The notes beneath the pieces were generated by a model. It searched no databases and had not been told where the DNA came from. It saw only the letters and a list, made by a program, of their open reading frames with translations. 64,000 nucleotides of DNA from Brasenia schreberi (lineage: Eukaryota > Streptophyta > Magnoliopsida > Nymphaeales > Cabombaceae). Position 1 is the stretch's first letter. The number at the start of each line of letters is the position of its first letter. Shown one piece after another: positions 49,801-57,699 of the stretch. The translations under genes and the position numbers were made by a program. The stretch spans positions 8,771,501-8,835,500 of the forward strand of contig JAYKKT010000089.1 in NCBI GenBank assembly GCA_036023115.1, given 5' to 3'.

Positions 49801-52800
49801 GAACATGGTTAAACCTATACATGGCAGTACTTTGATATTCAGGATGCACTTGGGCCATCTTTTCCAACACATTTCACAAATGGGATTTTGTTGTAGGCTT
49901 GTAGCACTGCTGGCTTTTAGTCCTTGGTGGTGCATTTACGGTGAATGAAAATAGGATTTTCATTGAGGTCTCAATTGACAAGGCATCACAGACAACAGAA
50001 TCATGTCAGACGTGAGGACCTGCTGCATATCATATCTCAAGTAGACAGATATTTCTGCATACACCTTGTCAAGCAGGATGCTGCCTCCTGAGACCATGTT
50101 TTACCCCATGCCATTTCTATGTAAAGTTTTCTTTTTCTTAAGAAGAAGGTGATGATGATGATGATCTTTTCTCGTCCAAAATGCTTGAACATGGGTACAA
50201 TGTTTTCTCTTCCTCGAGTTTATTGTGCATATTGATAGTAAAGGAAGCATGACGATGGAAGTGTAGTGGGCATGTACGCAAACAAGGAAACATCCGACTG
50301 CAGTTATTTAACAATCAGTAGAAGTTGACAACTGACAACTATGATTTTACACCATAAGCCATCATACAGTTTAAAATACTTAGTTATTTTAGACGATGAA
50401 TAGATTTTATTCGTCTGTATGAAAAAAAGGCAAGAGAGATTTGAATCCTTGAATCTGAACTCAGATTTATCAGTTAATACCAGAAAATATGACACGCAGT
50501 GATTCTGAACTTACATGATCATTTTATTCAATGTTTAATACATCAAGATGAGGATGGACAACAGAATTTCTAAGTTTGCAGAAAAAGTACTGGAAATGAT
50601 GATTGATTAGTTGAATCATGCTTTGGCTACTTGTAAAACAGCATAAAAAATGCATATAAGCAACGGTACTAACAAATTTGACTAACCTGAAAACTTGATG
50701 TTTTCAGCATGTTGTATGACATCCCGGAGTGTCTTCGCAAGAAATGGCTTTGGGGGCCTTCTTTTGTTTGCAATAATTTCAAGTGAAATGCACTTCGTAA
50801 GCAGGTTGAGAAGAAATGGCCATGTTTCAGCTGCCATTGCACCCATGTCAATGAGCATTTCCAGAGTAATGCACCATAATAATCCAAAGAAAGCTACCAG
50901 AGGAGGTCACAAACAACAACCTTATATAACCATAAGTGCAACTGAAATTGCAATTTGCCTTAATCTAGTAGACAAAGTACATACACATGTTGTAAGAGCA
51001 TACAGGTCAGGTGTTCTGATATACTTTACACCCTATTCGAGTCTAACTACATGTGCAGGTTGAGGCAGCATCTGCAGCCACGTGTTTTAAAAATGGTATC
51101 CAGGCACTATCTCACCCGAAGGAATCATCTAACCACAACAACAACAACTAAGCCTTTTCCCATACTAGACGGGGTCGGCGAAGGAATCATCTAACCATTG
51201 AGTAAATAAAATAATTGCCTAAATCTAGGTAAAATCTCTTATGCTAAAACGAGTCTCCCAATCTCATGGCTATTTTATGTTGCACTGCATTCAAATAGAT
51301 ACTCCTCAGAAATGAACAGACACCAATGTATCTCCATGTGCAACCGGTGCCAATCCAGGAGAACTTCCGTATGTACTCTTCTTCTGACAGTGGCACACAG
51401 TATATAAATCAATGTTTTAATTAAGTTTAGAAGGAAAAGGAAGACATCTTAGAAAATAGCATCATGGACTACAATATTCCTATCAGTTTATAGCAATGAT
51501 GTATGTTGTCGGTATTTGTTGCAAATGCCGAAATCACCAGAAATGAAGCTAGACATGAGAAGCATCACCATCTGGAGTCCTTGACGGCTAAAAATATAAG
51601 GTACTACAGCAGCTCACAAGTAGATCCTCCAAAATTCATATGGAGAAACAAAGCAAAAACAAGGTTGCAGCTTACATGCCTTACTGGAGGTCTGGACCAA
51701 TTAATCTCATAATTTAACTAAACTAGGAAGTGAATGTCGTTCCTTTGGTAGCATTAAATTGGACAAAGGTCTCAAAAGCCATTTTCTAATATTGCCAGTA
51801 AGAGTGTTACTGCAGACTTCATGAATGTGTTCACCAATTCTCATTTCTACAGCTAATTGACATCTTGATGTGGTCAGTCTCCTAAAAGATTATGTTCTAA
51901 AATGATCAAGATGGCTGGTTATTTTAGTATATAATAGACAGAACCTTTTCTTTTAAGATTCTGCCCCTAAAACGACCAGCCAACTTGATCTCTATCATCA
52001 ATTTATTGAGTGAGCATCATTTTGACAATGATATGAATTATGAAAGAGTGATTATCTATATGGCTTGATCATGCAAAAGAGTAATTTTCATCTAATTCAA
52101 GAGCGCATCTTTGACTAGCAAGGCTATACAACAGAAAGTCGAGTTTATAAAATAAGTCTCAAGGGCAGTGAACTCAGTCGCCTGTACAACCACCGCCTTA
52201 CCCACAACGGCATCCGGCTGTGTTCTGAGCTTCCTTGGGTCTGGAACTTACTCCCTAAGCTAGGAGTTACCCTTCCTTTTCCTTTTCATTTCAACATATT
52301 TTTTGGTTTTGTGTAACTGTTTATTTTGGAACACTTTCATGTGCATTTCTATAATCTGCGTTTCTAAAGCATGTCCAGGGCGTGTTTCGGATTATTTTCT
52401 ATTATTGAAAATTTAACTGTTTCTTTTTTGTACTGCTTAAAGGCCTCCAAGGCCAACTTACGCTTTCTTTGTTAGAGGCCTCCAAGGCCAACTTACGCTT
52501 TCTTTAGGACAACAAGCCGCTGAACATTGAAGCAGCAATAGAATCATAAAACTACATAAGTACCCATGACACAGTGCGACATTGCTTTCCGAATTTCAAC
52601 GAGTTGCTTCAAAACTTCAACGAAAAACAGACGACGCATTGTCCTTATCAGCAGATTAGGATCCATAAACGTAGAAATGCATCTACTGTTTCAAATTTCC
52701 GCCAATGTAAGCACGGACTTGGAGGCATGGGGGCATGTAAAAAAGCAAATGCATCATTCGATATTGACAGCTCATTAAATGGAACATCGGAAAACATCAA

Positions 52801-53140
52801 AAGGACGCATACGGAAACCCATGCCTAAACCTAGTTCAATGAATGAAAGGAGAAAAAGTTTACAATGAGGAATCTCGTCGTGGCGAAGTTTCGTGGTATT
52901 ACGGGTGAGCAGCTGGCAGAAACCGACGGCTCTCTCGCCTTCCATCCAACTACTCAACAGTTTCACCCCCTCCTGTACTCAAGATGAGGAGAAATGAAAG
53001 GAAATGAGATAAAAAAAAACGGATTGCTGACGGAGAAGAATACGGATCAAAAACATGGAACTCGACGTTGCCTCTCTAGTTTTCGATTTTTCAGAAGCAA
53101 GCTTCGAAACAACGTCTTGGATATCTCTAGACGTCGCCAT
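15469..53140 (-). CDS. ATM: ATM checkpoint kinase, N-terminal 1,172 codons (29 exons, 3' part outside or unseen)
   Basis: ATM is the nuclear PI3K-like protein kinase that starts the response to DNA double-strand breaks. Exons on the minus strand, in transcript order: 53072-53140, 52864-52972, 50687-50830, 48626-48787, 48335-48530, 48071-48227, 46615-46754, 46445-46535, 46253-46356, 45324-45422, 44059-44115, 43553-43643, 43026-43100, 41720-41761, 41445-41515, 41261-41309, 34103-34174, 33737-33892, 33543-33638, 33284-33420, 21867-22449, 21301-21372, 21031-21177, 20159-20284, 19917-20044, 16266-16422, 15875-15921, 15734-15797, 15469-15543. They total 3,516 bp, all phases join and no stop interrupts. 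The product opens [20 protein letters not shown] with the Tel1/ATM N-terminal (TAN) motif, followed by helical-repeat sequence matching plant ATM as I remember it. Donors are GT except in introns 1, 8 and 28 (GC). The catalytic end is not seen in this window. Boundaries were set by hand from consensus, phase and remembered family sequence. Confidence 0.9.
17060..17907 (+). mobile_element. RTE LINE 3' fragment (C1) in ATM intron 25
   Basis: This 5'-truncated copy begins just before the RT active site ([20 protein letters not shown]) and runs to the ADPV-stop and (GTT)n tail. An extra T near 17448 (AAATGGTAAATATT) shifts the frame, a lesion shared with the 24.9-28.1 kb copy. It is antisense to ATM. 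No clear target duplication was found. Confidence 0.88.
18050..19290 (+). mobile_element. RTE LINE middle fragment (C2) in ATM intron 25
   Basis: This fragment starts in the endonuclease C-terminus (KDRVC-like, [10 protein letters not shown]) and continues through the linker and RT motif A ([10 protein letters not shown]). It stops in sequence equivalent to just before the RT B block. It lacks both ends and has several stops and frameshifts. At the linker where copies A and B carry TGA, it has CGG (Arg). Confidence 0.85.
19917..21372 (-). CDS. ATM: ATM exons 22-25
   Basis: Exon 22 (21301-21372) contains [13 protein letters not shown]. Exon 23 (21031-21177) contains [19 protein letters not shown]. 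Exon 24 (20159-20284) contains [20 protein letters not shown]. Exon 25 (19917-20044) contains [20 protein letters not shown]. These are HEAT-like repeats. The last block ([20 protein letters not shown]) is among the most recognisable of plant ATM. Confidence 0.9.
21867..22449 (-). CDS. ATM: ATM exon 21 (large exon)
   Basis: This 583-bp exon runs from [17 protein letters not shown] to KKETDSK. It includes the conserved-looking [16 protein letters not shown] block and [13 protein letters not shown]. Phase 2 enters and phase 0 leaves. Joining to exon 20 completes a glycine codon. Confidence 0.9.
22760..23100 (+). repeat. Possible solo LTR
   Basis: The stretch begins TGTTGATATTG, has a TATA-like CTATATAAAC block at about 22968 and then a CT-rich leader-like stretch, an arrangement seen in plant copia LTRs. 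I could not find a matching second LTR, PBS or flanking duplication, so this is only a suggestion. Confidence 0.25.
23790..24450 (-). repeat. Inverted relative of the LTR-element interior
   Basis: The minus strand reads GTGGATTATCTTATTCTTGGAATCA and later motifs of the form GTTGGCCTTTTAT next to AAGGTGCTTC. These resemble, with divergence, the plus-strand interior at about 6000-6900. It suggests a second, degraded copy of the same non-autonomous family in ATM intron 20. Confidence 0.5.
24893..28113 (+). mobile_element. RTE-clade LINE (copy B)
   Basis: It runs from the GGATAAAGGAGGAGGG leader to the (GTT)n tail and is nearly full length, lacking roughly the first 45 bp of copy A. The first 517 codons of the ORF (24959-26512) are open and cover the whole endonuclease. 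After the TGA at 26510-26512 come a TGG-to-TGA change near 26760, a small deletion near 26865, and frameshifts near 27110 and 27650. No target duplication was identified. Confidence 0.92.
24959..26512 (+). pseudogene. RTE LINE endonuclease half, open for 517 codons
   Basis: Endonuclease motifs are intact: [28 protein letters not shown] and [10 protein letters not shown]. The frame ends in TGA exactly where copy A also stops, just before the RT domain. The RT half follows in broken frames (26640-28081), including [23 protein letters not shown] and CWAVNHQH. Confidence 0.88.
28270..29832 (+). pseudogene. hAT transposase (BED / DUF659 type), broken and shortened
   Basis: A BED-finger-like stretch reads [12 protein letters not shown] then [13 protein letters not shown] (about 28298-28385). 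A DUF659-like part reads [20 protein letters not shown] and [13 protein letters not shown] (28830-28925), then [18 protein letters not shown] near 29200. A dimerisation (hAT-C) part reads [20 protein letters not shown] (29450-29510) and LNDLV. A C-terminal acidic stretch reads [14 protein letters not shown] (29730-29775). The middle catalytic region between about 29290 and 29380 is missing, and several stops are present. Confidence 0.82.
30195..30440. other. CT-rich stretch beside the hAT end
   Basis: Pyrimidine-rich, resembling a plant 5' leader, with a 91-codon open frame at 30160-30435 that shows no domain. It lies between the hAT end and the CIPK fragment. Confidence 0.35.
30440..32195 (-). 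pseudogene. CIPK (CBL-interacting protein kinase) fragment, interrupted by LINE D
   Basis: The minus strand reads the kinase catalytic loop and following sequence: [19 protein letters not shown], then SHFGLNAEL at the DFG position (altered to SHFG), [13 protein letters not shown] at the APE position, [10 protein letters not shown] and [19 protein letters not shown]. It then reads [10 protein letters not shown] and FYIEND-like sequence. This order is that of the plant CIPK/SnRK3 family, resembling the intronless clade. The N-lobe is absent, there are frameshifts, and LINE D splits the KIYKG segment. Confidence 0.82.
30687..31846 (+). mobile_element. RTE LINE copy D, 5'-truncated and internally deleted
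   Basis: It is flanked by a perfect 16-bp duplication (TATAGATCTTTCGATG at 30671-30686 and 31847-31862). It begins at FDYGRMRG, runs through the start of the endonuclease to SIKTV (about 31090), then jumps to [11 protein letters not shown] (after the RT active site) and continues to the tail. About 2.1 kb is missing. It interrupts the CIPK fragment. Confidence 0.93.
32380..32475 (-). pseudogene. RS2Z-type splicing factor zinc-knuckle fragment
   Basis: The minus strand encodes [20 protein letters not shown] and [10 protein letters not shown]. The end of a first CCHC knuckle and a complete second (C-x2-C-x4-H-x4-C), with the DWKN(K/R)C linker, is the signature of plant RS2Z32/33 SR proteins. 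Retroviral-type gag knuckles lack this linker. It is a small piece, read in one frame with about 55 unrelated residues after it. Confidence 0.7.
32512..32930 (-). repeat. Possible copia LTR plus primer-binding site
   Basis: On the minus strand TGGTATCAGAG (32512-32522) follows an LTR-like stretch with a TATA-like CTATAAATATCAC block (about 32658-32672). The RS2Z and CIPK fragments lie just inside, downstream of the PBS. No second LTR was found, and the outer LTR border is not defined. Confidence 0.4.
33284..34174 (-). CDS. ATM: ATM exons 17-20
   Basis: Exon 17 (34103-34174) is [14 protein letters not shown] onward. Exon 18 (33737-33892) contains [19 protein letters not shown]. Exon 19 (33543-33638) contains [12 protein letters not shown]. 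Exon 20 (33284-33420) contains [18 protein letters not shown]. Exon 20 has two in-frame acceptors 12 nt apart (ACAG before AAA, GCAG before GAG). Intron 20 that follows is 10.8 kb and full of transposons. Confidence 0.88.
35420..35498. repeat. TATG/TA microsatellite left of the copia element
   Basis: An irregular (TATG)n/(TA)n run. Together with 40799-40980 it is one microsatellite split by the copia insertion. Confidence 0.9.
35499..35844 (+). repeat. 5' LTR of the intron-16 copia element
   Basis: 346 bp, starting TATTGGAGATC (TG changed to TA) and ending GGAATCAACA. The PBS follows with no gap. Confidence 0.93.
36226..40400 (+). pseudogene. Copia Gag-Pol polyprotein, domains complete but interrupted
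   Basis: Gag starts at ATG 36226, with the capsid-like region to about 36680 and a CCHC knuckle ([14 protein letters not shown] near 37025). Protease is [11 protein letters not shown] (37328). Integrase has its zinc region (HQRLG...CETC, 37725-37822), then [20 protein letters not shown] and [10 protein letters not shown] has [22 protein letters not shown] and [11 protein letters not shown] (39490). RNase H has [15 protein letters not shown] and [10 protein letters not shown]. There are in-frame stops near 36331, 36675, 36762, 37144, 37822 and 39216 and a one-base loss near 37910. Several stops sit where family members have Q, W or R, consistent with C-to-T or G-to-A changes. Confidence 0.93.
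40453..40798 (+). repeat. 3' LTR of the intron-16 copia element
   Basis: 346 bp, starting TGTTGGAGATC and ending GGAATAAACA. It matches the 5' LTR over its whole length with only scattered substitutions. Confidence 0.94.
40799..40980. repeat. TATG/TA microsatellite right of the copia element
   Basis: A (TATG)n and (TA)n run of about 180 bp, continuous in type with 35420-35498. Confidence 0.9.
41261..41761 (-). CDS. ATM: ATM exons 14-16
   Basis: Exon 14 (41720-41761, 14 codons) is [14 protein letters not shown]. Exon 15 (41445-41515) is [18 protein letters not shown] onward. Exon 16 (41261-41309) is [15 protein letters not shown]. The exon 14-15 junction preserves the spacing to the PQ-(D/E)-VW block. 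Exon 16 is followed by a 7.1-kb intron holding the complete copia element. Confidence 0.86.
43026..44115 (-). CDS. ATM: ATM exons 11-13
   Basis: Exon 11 (44059-44115) encodes [19 protein letters not shown]. Exon 12 (43553-43643) encodes [16 protein letters not shown] onward. Exon 13 (43026-43100) encodes [15 protein letters not shown]. Phases join without stops, and exon lengths agree with alignment to remembered plant ATM. Introns are 88 bp to 1.3 kb and carry no recognised insertion. Confidence 0.85.
45324..46754 (-). CDS. ATM: ATM exons 7-10
   Basis: Exon 7 (46615-46754) starts [14 protein letters not shown]. Exon 8 (46445-46535) ends [11 protein letters not shown]. Exon 9 (46253-46356) runs [18 protein letters not shown] to GKWLW. 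Exon 10 (45324-45422) contains [12 protein letters not shown]. Between exons 8 and 9 only a GC donor (AAG|GCATGT) keeps the frame. A 49-bp tandem duplication abuts the exon 7 acceptor. Confidence 0.88.
46757..46854. repeat. 49-bp perfect tandem duplication at an ATM splice acceptor
   Basis: Two identical adjacent 49-bp copies (46757-46805, 46806-46854). On the ATM strand each contains the pyrimidine-rich CTTTCTTCTTTTATTGTATGC that precedes the exon 7 acceptor. Only the copy next to exon 7 continues into AG. Confidence 0.95.
48071..50830 (-). CDS. ATM: ATM exons 3-6
   Basis: Exon 3 (50687-50830) begins [10 protein letters not shown]. Exon 4 (48626-48787) ends with [14 protein letters not shown]. 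Exon 5 (48335-48530) contains [17 protein letters not shown]. Exon 6 (48071-48227) contains [18 protein letters not shown] and ends at HDQGLK. Phases are 1, 1, 2 and 0. All are helical-repeat sequence of the ATM N-terminal solenoid. Intron 3 (48788-50686) is the longest in this block. Confidence 0.9.
49000..50100 (-). other. Unidentified coding-like stretch in ATM intron 3
   Basis: The minus strand carries broken open frames (95 codons at 49008-49295, 65 codons at 49314-49511, more to about 50100) with a protein-like composition. I do not recognise the family. It could be an old inserted gene, transposon or viral relic, or chance. Confidence 0.3.
51136..51179 (-). mobile_element. Tail-only LINE insertion (44 bp) in ATM intron 2
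   Basis: The minus strand reads GCCGACCCCGTCTAG, GGGAAAAGGCTTA and (GTT)n. It is flanked by a perfect 18-bp duplication GAAGGAATCATCTAACCA (51118-51135 and 51180-51197). This is the shortest and cleanest such insertion in the window. Confidence 0.93.
52441..52508. repeat. Short tandem duplication in ATM intron 2
   Basis: AGGCCTCCAAGGCCAACTTACGCTTTCTTT occurs at about 52441 and again about 36 bp later. Each copy contains the near-palindrome GGCCTCCAAGGCC. Confidence 0.9.
52864..53140 (-). CDS. ATM: ATM exons 1-2 (TAN motif)
   Basis: Exon 1 (53072-53140) codes 23 residues starting [14 protein letters not shown]. Exon 2 (52864-52972) continues [18 protein letters not shown] and ends inside the EIPH-S junction. 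Together they make the L-x3-K-x2-R-E-x-G-V-x-L-L TAN motif, which in ATM/Tel1 proteins is needed for function. Intron 1 starts GCAACG directly after GAG and ends TACAG. All nearby GT donors break the frame. Confidence 0.92.
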
Positions 53141-53321
53141 GGCCGCCGGAAAACCCAACCCGGGTTGGCTTTGAAATCAAGAAGAGCTAGTGTTGACGCA
53201 ATCGCGAGGCCATCGGCAATGTACAGCGAGTCGCTAGGGTTTCGGAATGGAGGCGATGAAGGCAAAAACGGTCAAGTTCTCAATCGCGCGTCTAATGGCG
53301 GCGCGGCGAAGAGCAGAGCGG

Positions 53322-53330
53322 TTTTCCCGC
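53322..53330 (+). promoter_or_regulatory. Candidate E2F site upstream of ATM
   Basis: TTTTCCCGC, about 182 bp upstream of the ATM start codon, matches the E2F consensus (TTTSSCGC) in a locally GC-rich stretch. E2F control is known for plant replication and repair genes. Its function here is inferred. Confidence 0.4.
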
Positions 53331-53399
53331 GTTGGTTCGACGCGCCACGACAATAGGCCACTATAGTCGGTCTCGAATCTCCGGAATTTGTTGGAAATG

Positions 53400-53940
53400 A
53401 AAATTCTCGACATTTATCGTGCGCACCCACGCGTCATCAGCCTATCCTCTTTCAAACCCCTTTCCCAAAGGCAGGGGTTTGGCAGACTCTTGCCCGTTAT
53501 ATCAACCACACGGTTCATATAGCCGTTGGTGCCCATCAAAGAGCATGATATTTCCTGGATTGCACCACTTCCGACTTGCTTTGTCAGTCGATGACGTTAA
53601 AAAATTTTAGCCTATATCTAGGTTTTCTCCATCTCACAGTGACGAAAAGAAAGGAAATGACATTATTTTATCGACAAAAATCGGCTTCTATGATTTCTTC
53701 ATTCTAAAACTGTTCTTATAGGACTATTTAGAAGATTTCTTGGAGTTTTGTACCTTGTTCTATCTGTACATTTACTCGATTAAAAATTTGTGTCGCAAAA
53801 GTGATTGATAGTAGTAGTTGTCAAATTTTGTGACCAACCCTGGTAATGTTATTGTGCAGATTTGTCGCTGATGAATTTTGTATATAATGTTAAATTTTGG
53901 TCATAATGAATATGTGTTGACTAGCATAATTATCTAGGAA
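53400..53940. other. Upstream spacer of ATM
   Basis: Non-coding and AT-rich away from the GC-rich block next to ATM. No further element was recognised. Confidence 0.4.
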
Positions 53941-53959
53941 GATAATCTCAAGAAGCTTC

Positions 53960-54163
53960 AGTAAAAAAAGTATGAGAAACTAGATTATGGGAATATTAAA
54001 AGGTGAAGATGGAGACTATATAAATGTATTAAGGAAATAATAAAAATTGATTTTGCTTATGTTGAATTAACTTTAGTATGACACATAATCGGGTTTTATG
54101 AAGTCAAATAATCCATGTGGCTAACTCGTCTAGAATGGGAAAAGGCTTAGTGGTTGTTGTTGT
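53960..54163 (+). mobile_element. 5'-truncated RTE LINE 3' end
   Basis: It resembles the last 200 bp of copy A: degraded [15 protein letters not shown] sequence, then AATCCATGTGGCTAACTCGTCTAGAATGGGAAAAGGCTTAG and a (GTT)n-like tail. It is more diverged than the other tails, so older. The start is approximate. Confidence 0.75.
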
Positions 54164-54169
54164 AGATGA

Positions 54170-55200
54170 ACTATGCGATACTGTTTTGCTTTTTTTTAAC
54201 TCTAATTCTTTCCCCAATGGCATTTATTTGATGCCTACCATATGTTACCCCTTTTGCATCTTCTGCAAATTGTCACTAATATTTGCACCAATCAAAGAGC
54301 ACTCTATGAAAAATCCATGGCAACTTCTTCCCCCTGCTTATGACTAATTTGACACATTATACATGTAAAACAACTACATCCATAGTGGTTGCACTCGCGC
54401 GTGTGTGTTAGTCTTGGGCCTCCATTTGTAAAAAGAAGAAAAGGAGAAATCCAAGACCATGACTCCTTATGGGATTTCTCTGCAAGTTGTAACAAGTCGG
54501 GTTGACCAGACTGAACACCAACTTCTTGCCAGGGTCGACACAACACAATTGGACCCAGCCACAACCCCACATATGTAAAACTTATGTTACACATAACCAT
54601 ATGTATATATAATAAGCATGTTATTATTGTTATTGTTACGATTGTTTATATGTAGACACACATAATGTGACATACATAATATACAATGTTTCTGTACGTG
54701 TTTATATAAAACTATAAATCAAAAAGTGGTTGGTTTGGTTTTGGCCTTTACACTGTTTGATTCAGTTATCTCCAAAACAAGAAGTGATCGGGAATAGTGG
54801 TTTGGGTTGAGGTTGAGGCTAGACCTACCATGAACACTCCTAGCCACGCGTCCCCTAGAAGTCAAACTCCCACCTGCAACGGGAGCGTGAGGGCGCCCTA
54901 CCACTTTGGATGCTCCTTCGCTTATTTTCTACAGTAATAAACCGAATTAACTGCTACGCGAAGAACCTCCATTTTAACGTGTTCAATAACTAGTTATCAT
55001 CCTTTTAAGAGCCAAGCTGAACCCACTTGATATTGGAGAATTCCTTAAGTATCGTATTTATAAGGTTTAACAAGCCGAACAAAAACGGGCTAAGGACAAG
55101 CTGGACCAAGCCGAGCTAGTGGGTTCTGCTTACACTCTATGACAGTCTTCCGTACAATCAAGTTCGACTATATAAAGTTTTGTACGTTTTAATTATACAA
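54170..55200. other. Intergenic stretch, nothing recognised
   Basis: Short open frames only, without recognisable domains. Confidence 0.35.
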
Positions 55201-55204
55201 TATC

Positions 55205-55345
55205 TATTCAAGCTTATGATAATTGTATACACAAGACGAGCGGAGGCTGAAAACAGATGCACTCACAGGTATAGAACTTATGACCTCCAACTCGTGGATG
55301 AGCTATCGGTTCTTTGGCTAGTAACCACCAAACATTTGTTATATA
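55205..55345 (-). repeat. SINE-like repeat, copy 1
   Basis: The minus strand contains TTGGCTAG followed by CGAGTTGGAGGTCATAAGTTCTATACC. This resembles pol III A- and B-box spacing and matches copies at 59462 and 60966 (plus strand). Confidence 0.5.
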
Positions 55346-56763
55346 TGCATGGTTCTCTTGATTTTGGACAAAAATACACCCTGCCCGAACCACCATCTTA
55401 TTTTATACATGCAACACAAACGAATGTTAGTTGAGTTTCCCACTACCCAACTCTAGCCATCAGAGAAGAACATTCAGATTCAAGATAATGGAAGCCATAG
55501 TATGCAAATCATTTATCTAGTTTACCTTAACAGGGCAGGTGAGGACTGAGGTTCCCTTTTCCCCCATTGGGTAATGGGACTGGTACCGGGCAAAAACGGG
55601 GCGTTTGTATGTGTGTATATAATATATATTGGTTAGAAATCAAGCATTTTATCCTAGTACCTGAATATGTGTGTGTAAAATACATACATATGCAAAAATC
55701 ATATGTATTTCGACTAAAAGTGCTAGTACAAGCGAGCTCAACCGAGGTCATTGTTCATGTTTAGCTTGTAATGCTTAACAAGCGAACTATCTTCAGCTCA
55801 TTTAGATCACAAAAGGATGCCGCGAATTTGACACTTGGGGTGTGCCAACTGGCTACGGTCATGCTGAGTCCATCTCATCAATCCAAAAACCAGTCCAAAT
55901 CCAGAATCAAAACCTTTTCCCCGTGCTAGAAGAAGAACAAGACGGCGACTTCTAAATCTGCGAGCATGATTGTTCGAGAACCTAGAATAAAGGGTTTTAA
56001 CTATAAAGGGCGGTGGTCTGGCTCTTTGCTTGAGAAAGCCTTATGTGAATCTTCAGAGTTATATAGCTTGTAGAACAATTTCTCGCCTTCTTTTATTTTT
56101 CAATAAAGTAACTTTAATACCAAAATGGGAACAACCTTATAGTTCAATCTTTAGTTATGGGACACACTTGTGCATGAATGGCTTGTCAGTAAGTTTGAAC
56201 AGTGTCAACTGAAAATCAATATTGGCTTTAGGTAGTGCCGGTAAATAAGCCCACCGAACCAAAGAGGTTTGAATCGTGGTTTGTCCTCACTACTCAAGAT
56301 CCGCTTCACGTTCGGGCCGTTGGCTAGCCCGAGCGAAGCCAAACATGAACTGTAGACGTACAAAATTAGATGCTGATTAAAACATGCCCCTTACGGTGAA
56401 AATTTGAGTATGGAATGTGACTTATTCATACAATTTCTTGTAAACCAAAAGGATTTTTTGATTAATTACATTAAACTGATCAAGTCATTGAGTTAACATG
56501 TTTTTGTCTAACGTATATGTGCATAAAAGTGATATGCACTTGAAGAGCTAGCAAGTCAATCTGAACATACACTTTTCTTGTTCAGCTCATATTAGCAAGC
56601 CCGCTTGCTTCGCGTCATTCAGACTGCTAACTAAGCAAGCATGGAACCTTGTCATTTGTAGAACCAAGCTGGTCCATGAACAGCTCAATTCATTTACCAT
56701 CCCTACATATAGACGGCATTGTCTTCTAAGCAGATCTTACACACTCAAGCACACACACACACG

Positions 56764-56799
<36 letters not shown>

Positions 56800-57390
56800 C
56801 ATATATGTGTGTGTGTGTACGAGAGCATTGTTCATGCATATATTCATCCATACTAAAATCTCTTTAAAGGTTTTAACAGTTCCATCTTTACGATCAACTC
56901 TTGAAATCTTTAAAGTAAAAAATAAAATAATATCAGGTGCATTTATTAATACACTTACAAAAAGTATCATGATACTTTTGATTTTTAAAATTTAATTTTC
57001 AATCATTGATCTCATCAATCAAATGGTTAAGATCTTTACTATCAAGTTCTCTCTATAGACATATAGATAGATGAGCTACTAGATACACACATTGTCTTCA
57101 TGGTGGAAAAATGTACTGGTTTTACCAAGTACTGCTCAGAAAAATGCAAGTTGCGAAAGACAGAGATGTTAGAAAACTTGCTTTTGTGTGAAATAATTTG
57201 AAGTGCTTGCGGCAAAGGGTTGGATTCTTTGCCAATATATCTCTAATCTCTTGCAGTCTTATGCAGGGGGGGAGTATGCCTCCCCTCAGCGTTGTTCAAT
57301 TTCCTTGGTAACCGTAACCCCGACCCTGCCGGTTCACAAAAATCGGCCTTATAATTACAGGCCCCCGGTGGGTGTAGTAGCTGCGAGCTC
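55345..57390. other. Intergenic stretch with a (CA)/(TA)/(TG) microsatellite
   Basis: No gene was recognised. At about 56750-56818 a (CA)n run passes through (TA)n into (TG)n, which makes it self-complementary. Confidence 0.4.
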
Positions 57391-57397
57391 AAAGTTC

Positions 57398-57692
57398 AAC
57401 TAGAGATCGCAATAGGTGGGGTTTTCACTCCACCAGCACCCACCTTGCATTAGAAGCTCTTTACTAGACCGCGTCCTGCCCCATTTCGATCTTCAAAAAT
57501 TAGTTTGTTTGAAAGAAAATTGAATTAATATTATATATATTACATAAAATCCATTCTATACATTTTCATATTATTAAATAATGATTTTATGTATATAAAT
57601 TGCAGGTTTACCATAAACCTACATTGGCCCGCCGGTAGCGGAACGAGCTTTCCCGCTTGAGAACCTGTCCCTGCGAGTAGGAATTGCCATTT
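57398..57692. mobile_element. Small hAT-like non-autonomous element (candidate)
   Basis: The left end, TAGAGATCGCAATAGGTGGGGTTTTCACTCC, and the inverted right end, ATTGCC preceded by GGGACAGG-type sequence on the minus strand, flank an AT-rich core of about 200 bp. GC-rich ends of this type (GGCAATnnGGTGGGGCGGGTTTTCAC) are common in plant hAT elements. The target duplication is unclear. Confidence 0.35.
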
Positions 57693-57699
57693 CAATCAA

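Noticed and set aside
52994..53356. 120-codon plus-strand open frame at the ATM 5' end
   Set aside because: It is antisense to ATM exon 1 and its upstream region, is GC-rich and shows no domain. The minus-strand reading has a start, the TAN motif and splice sites.
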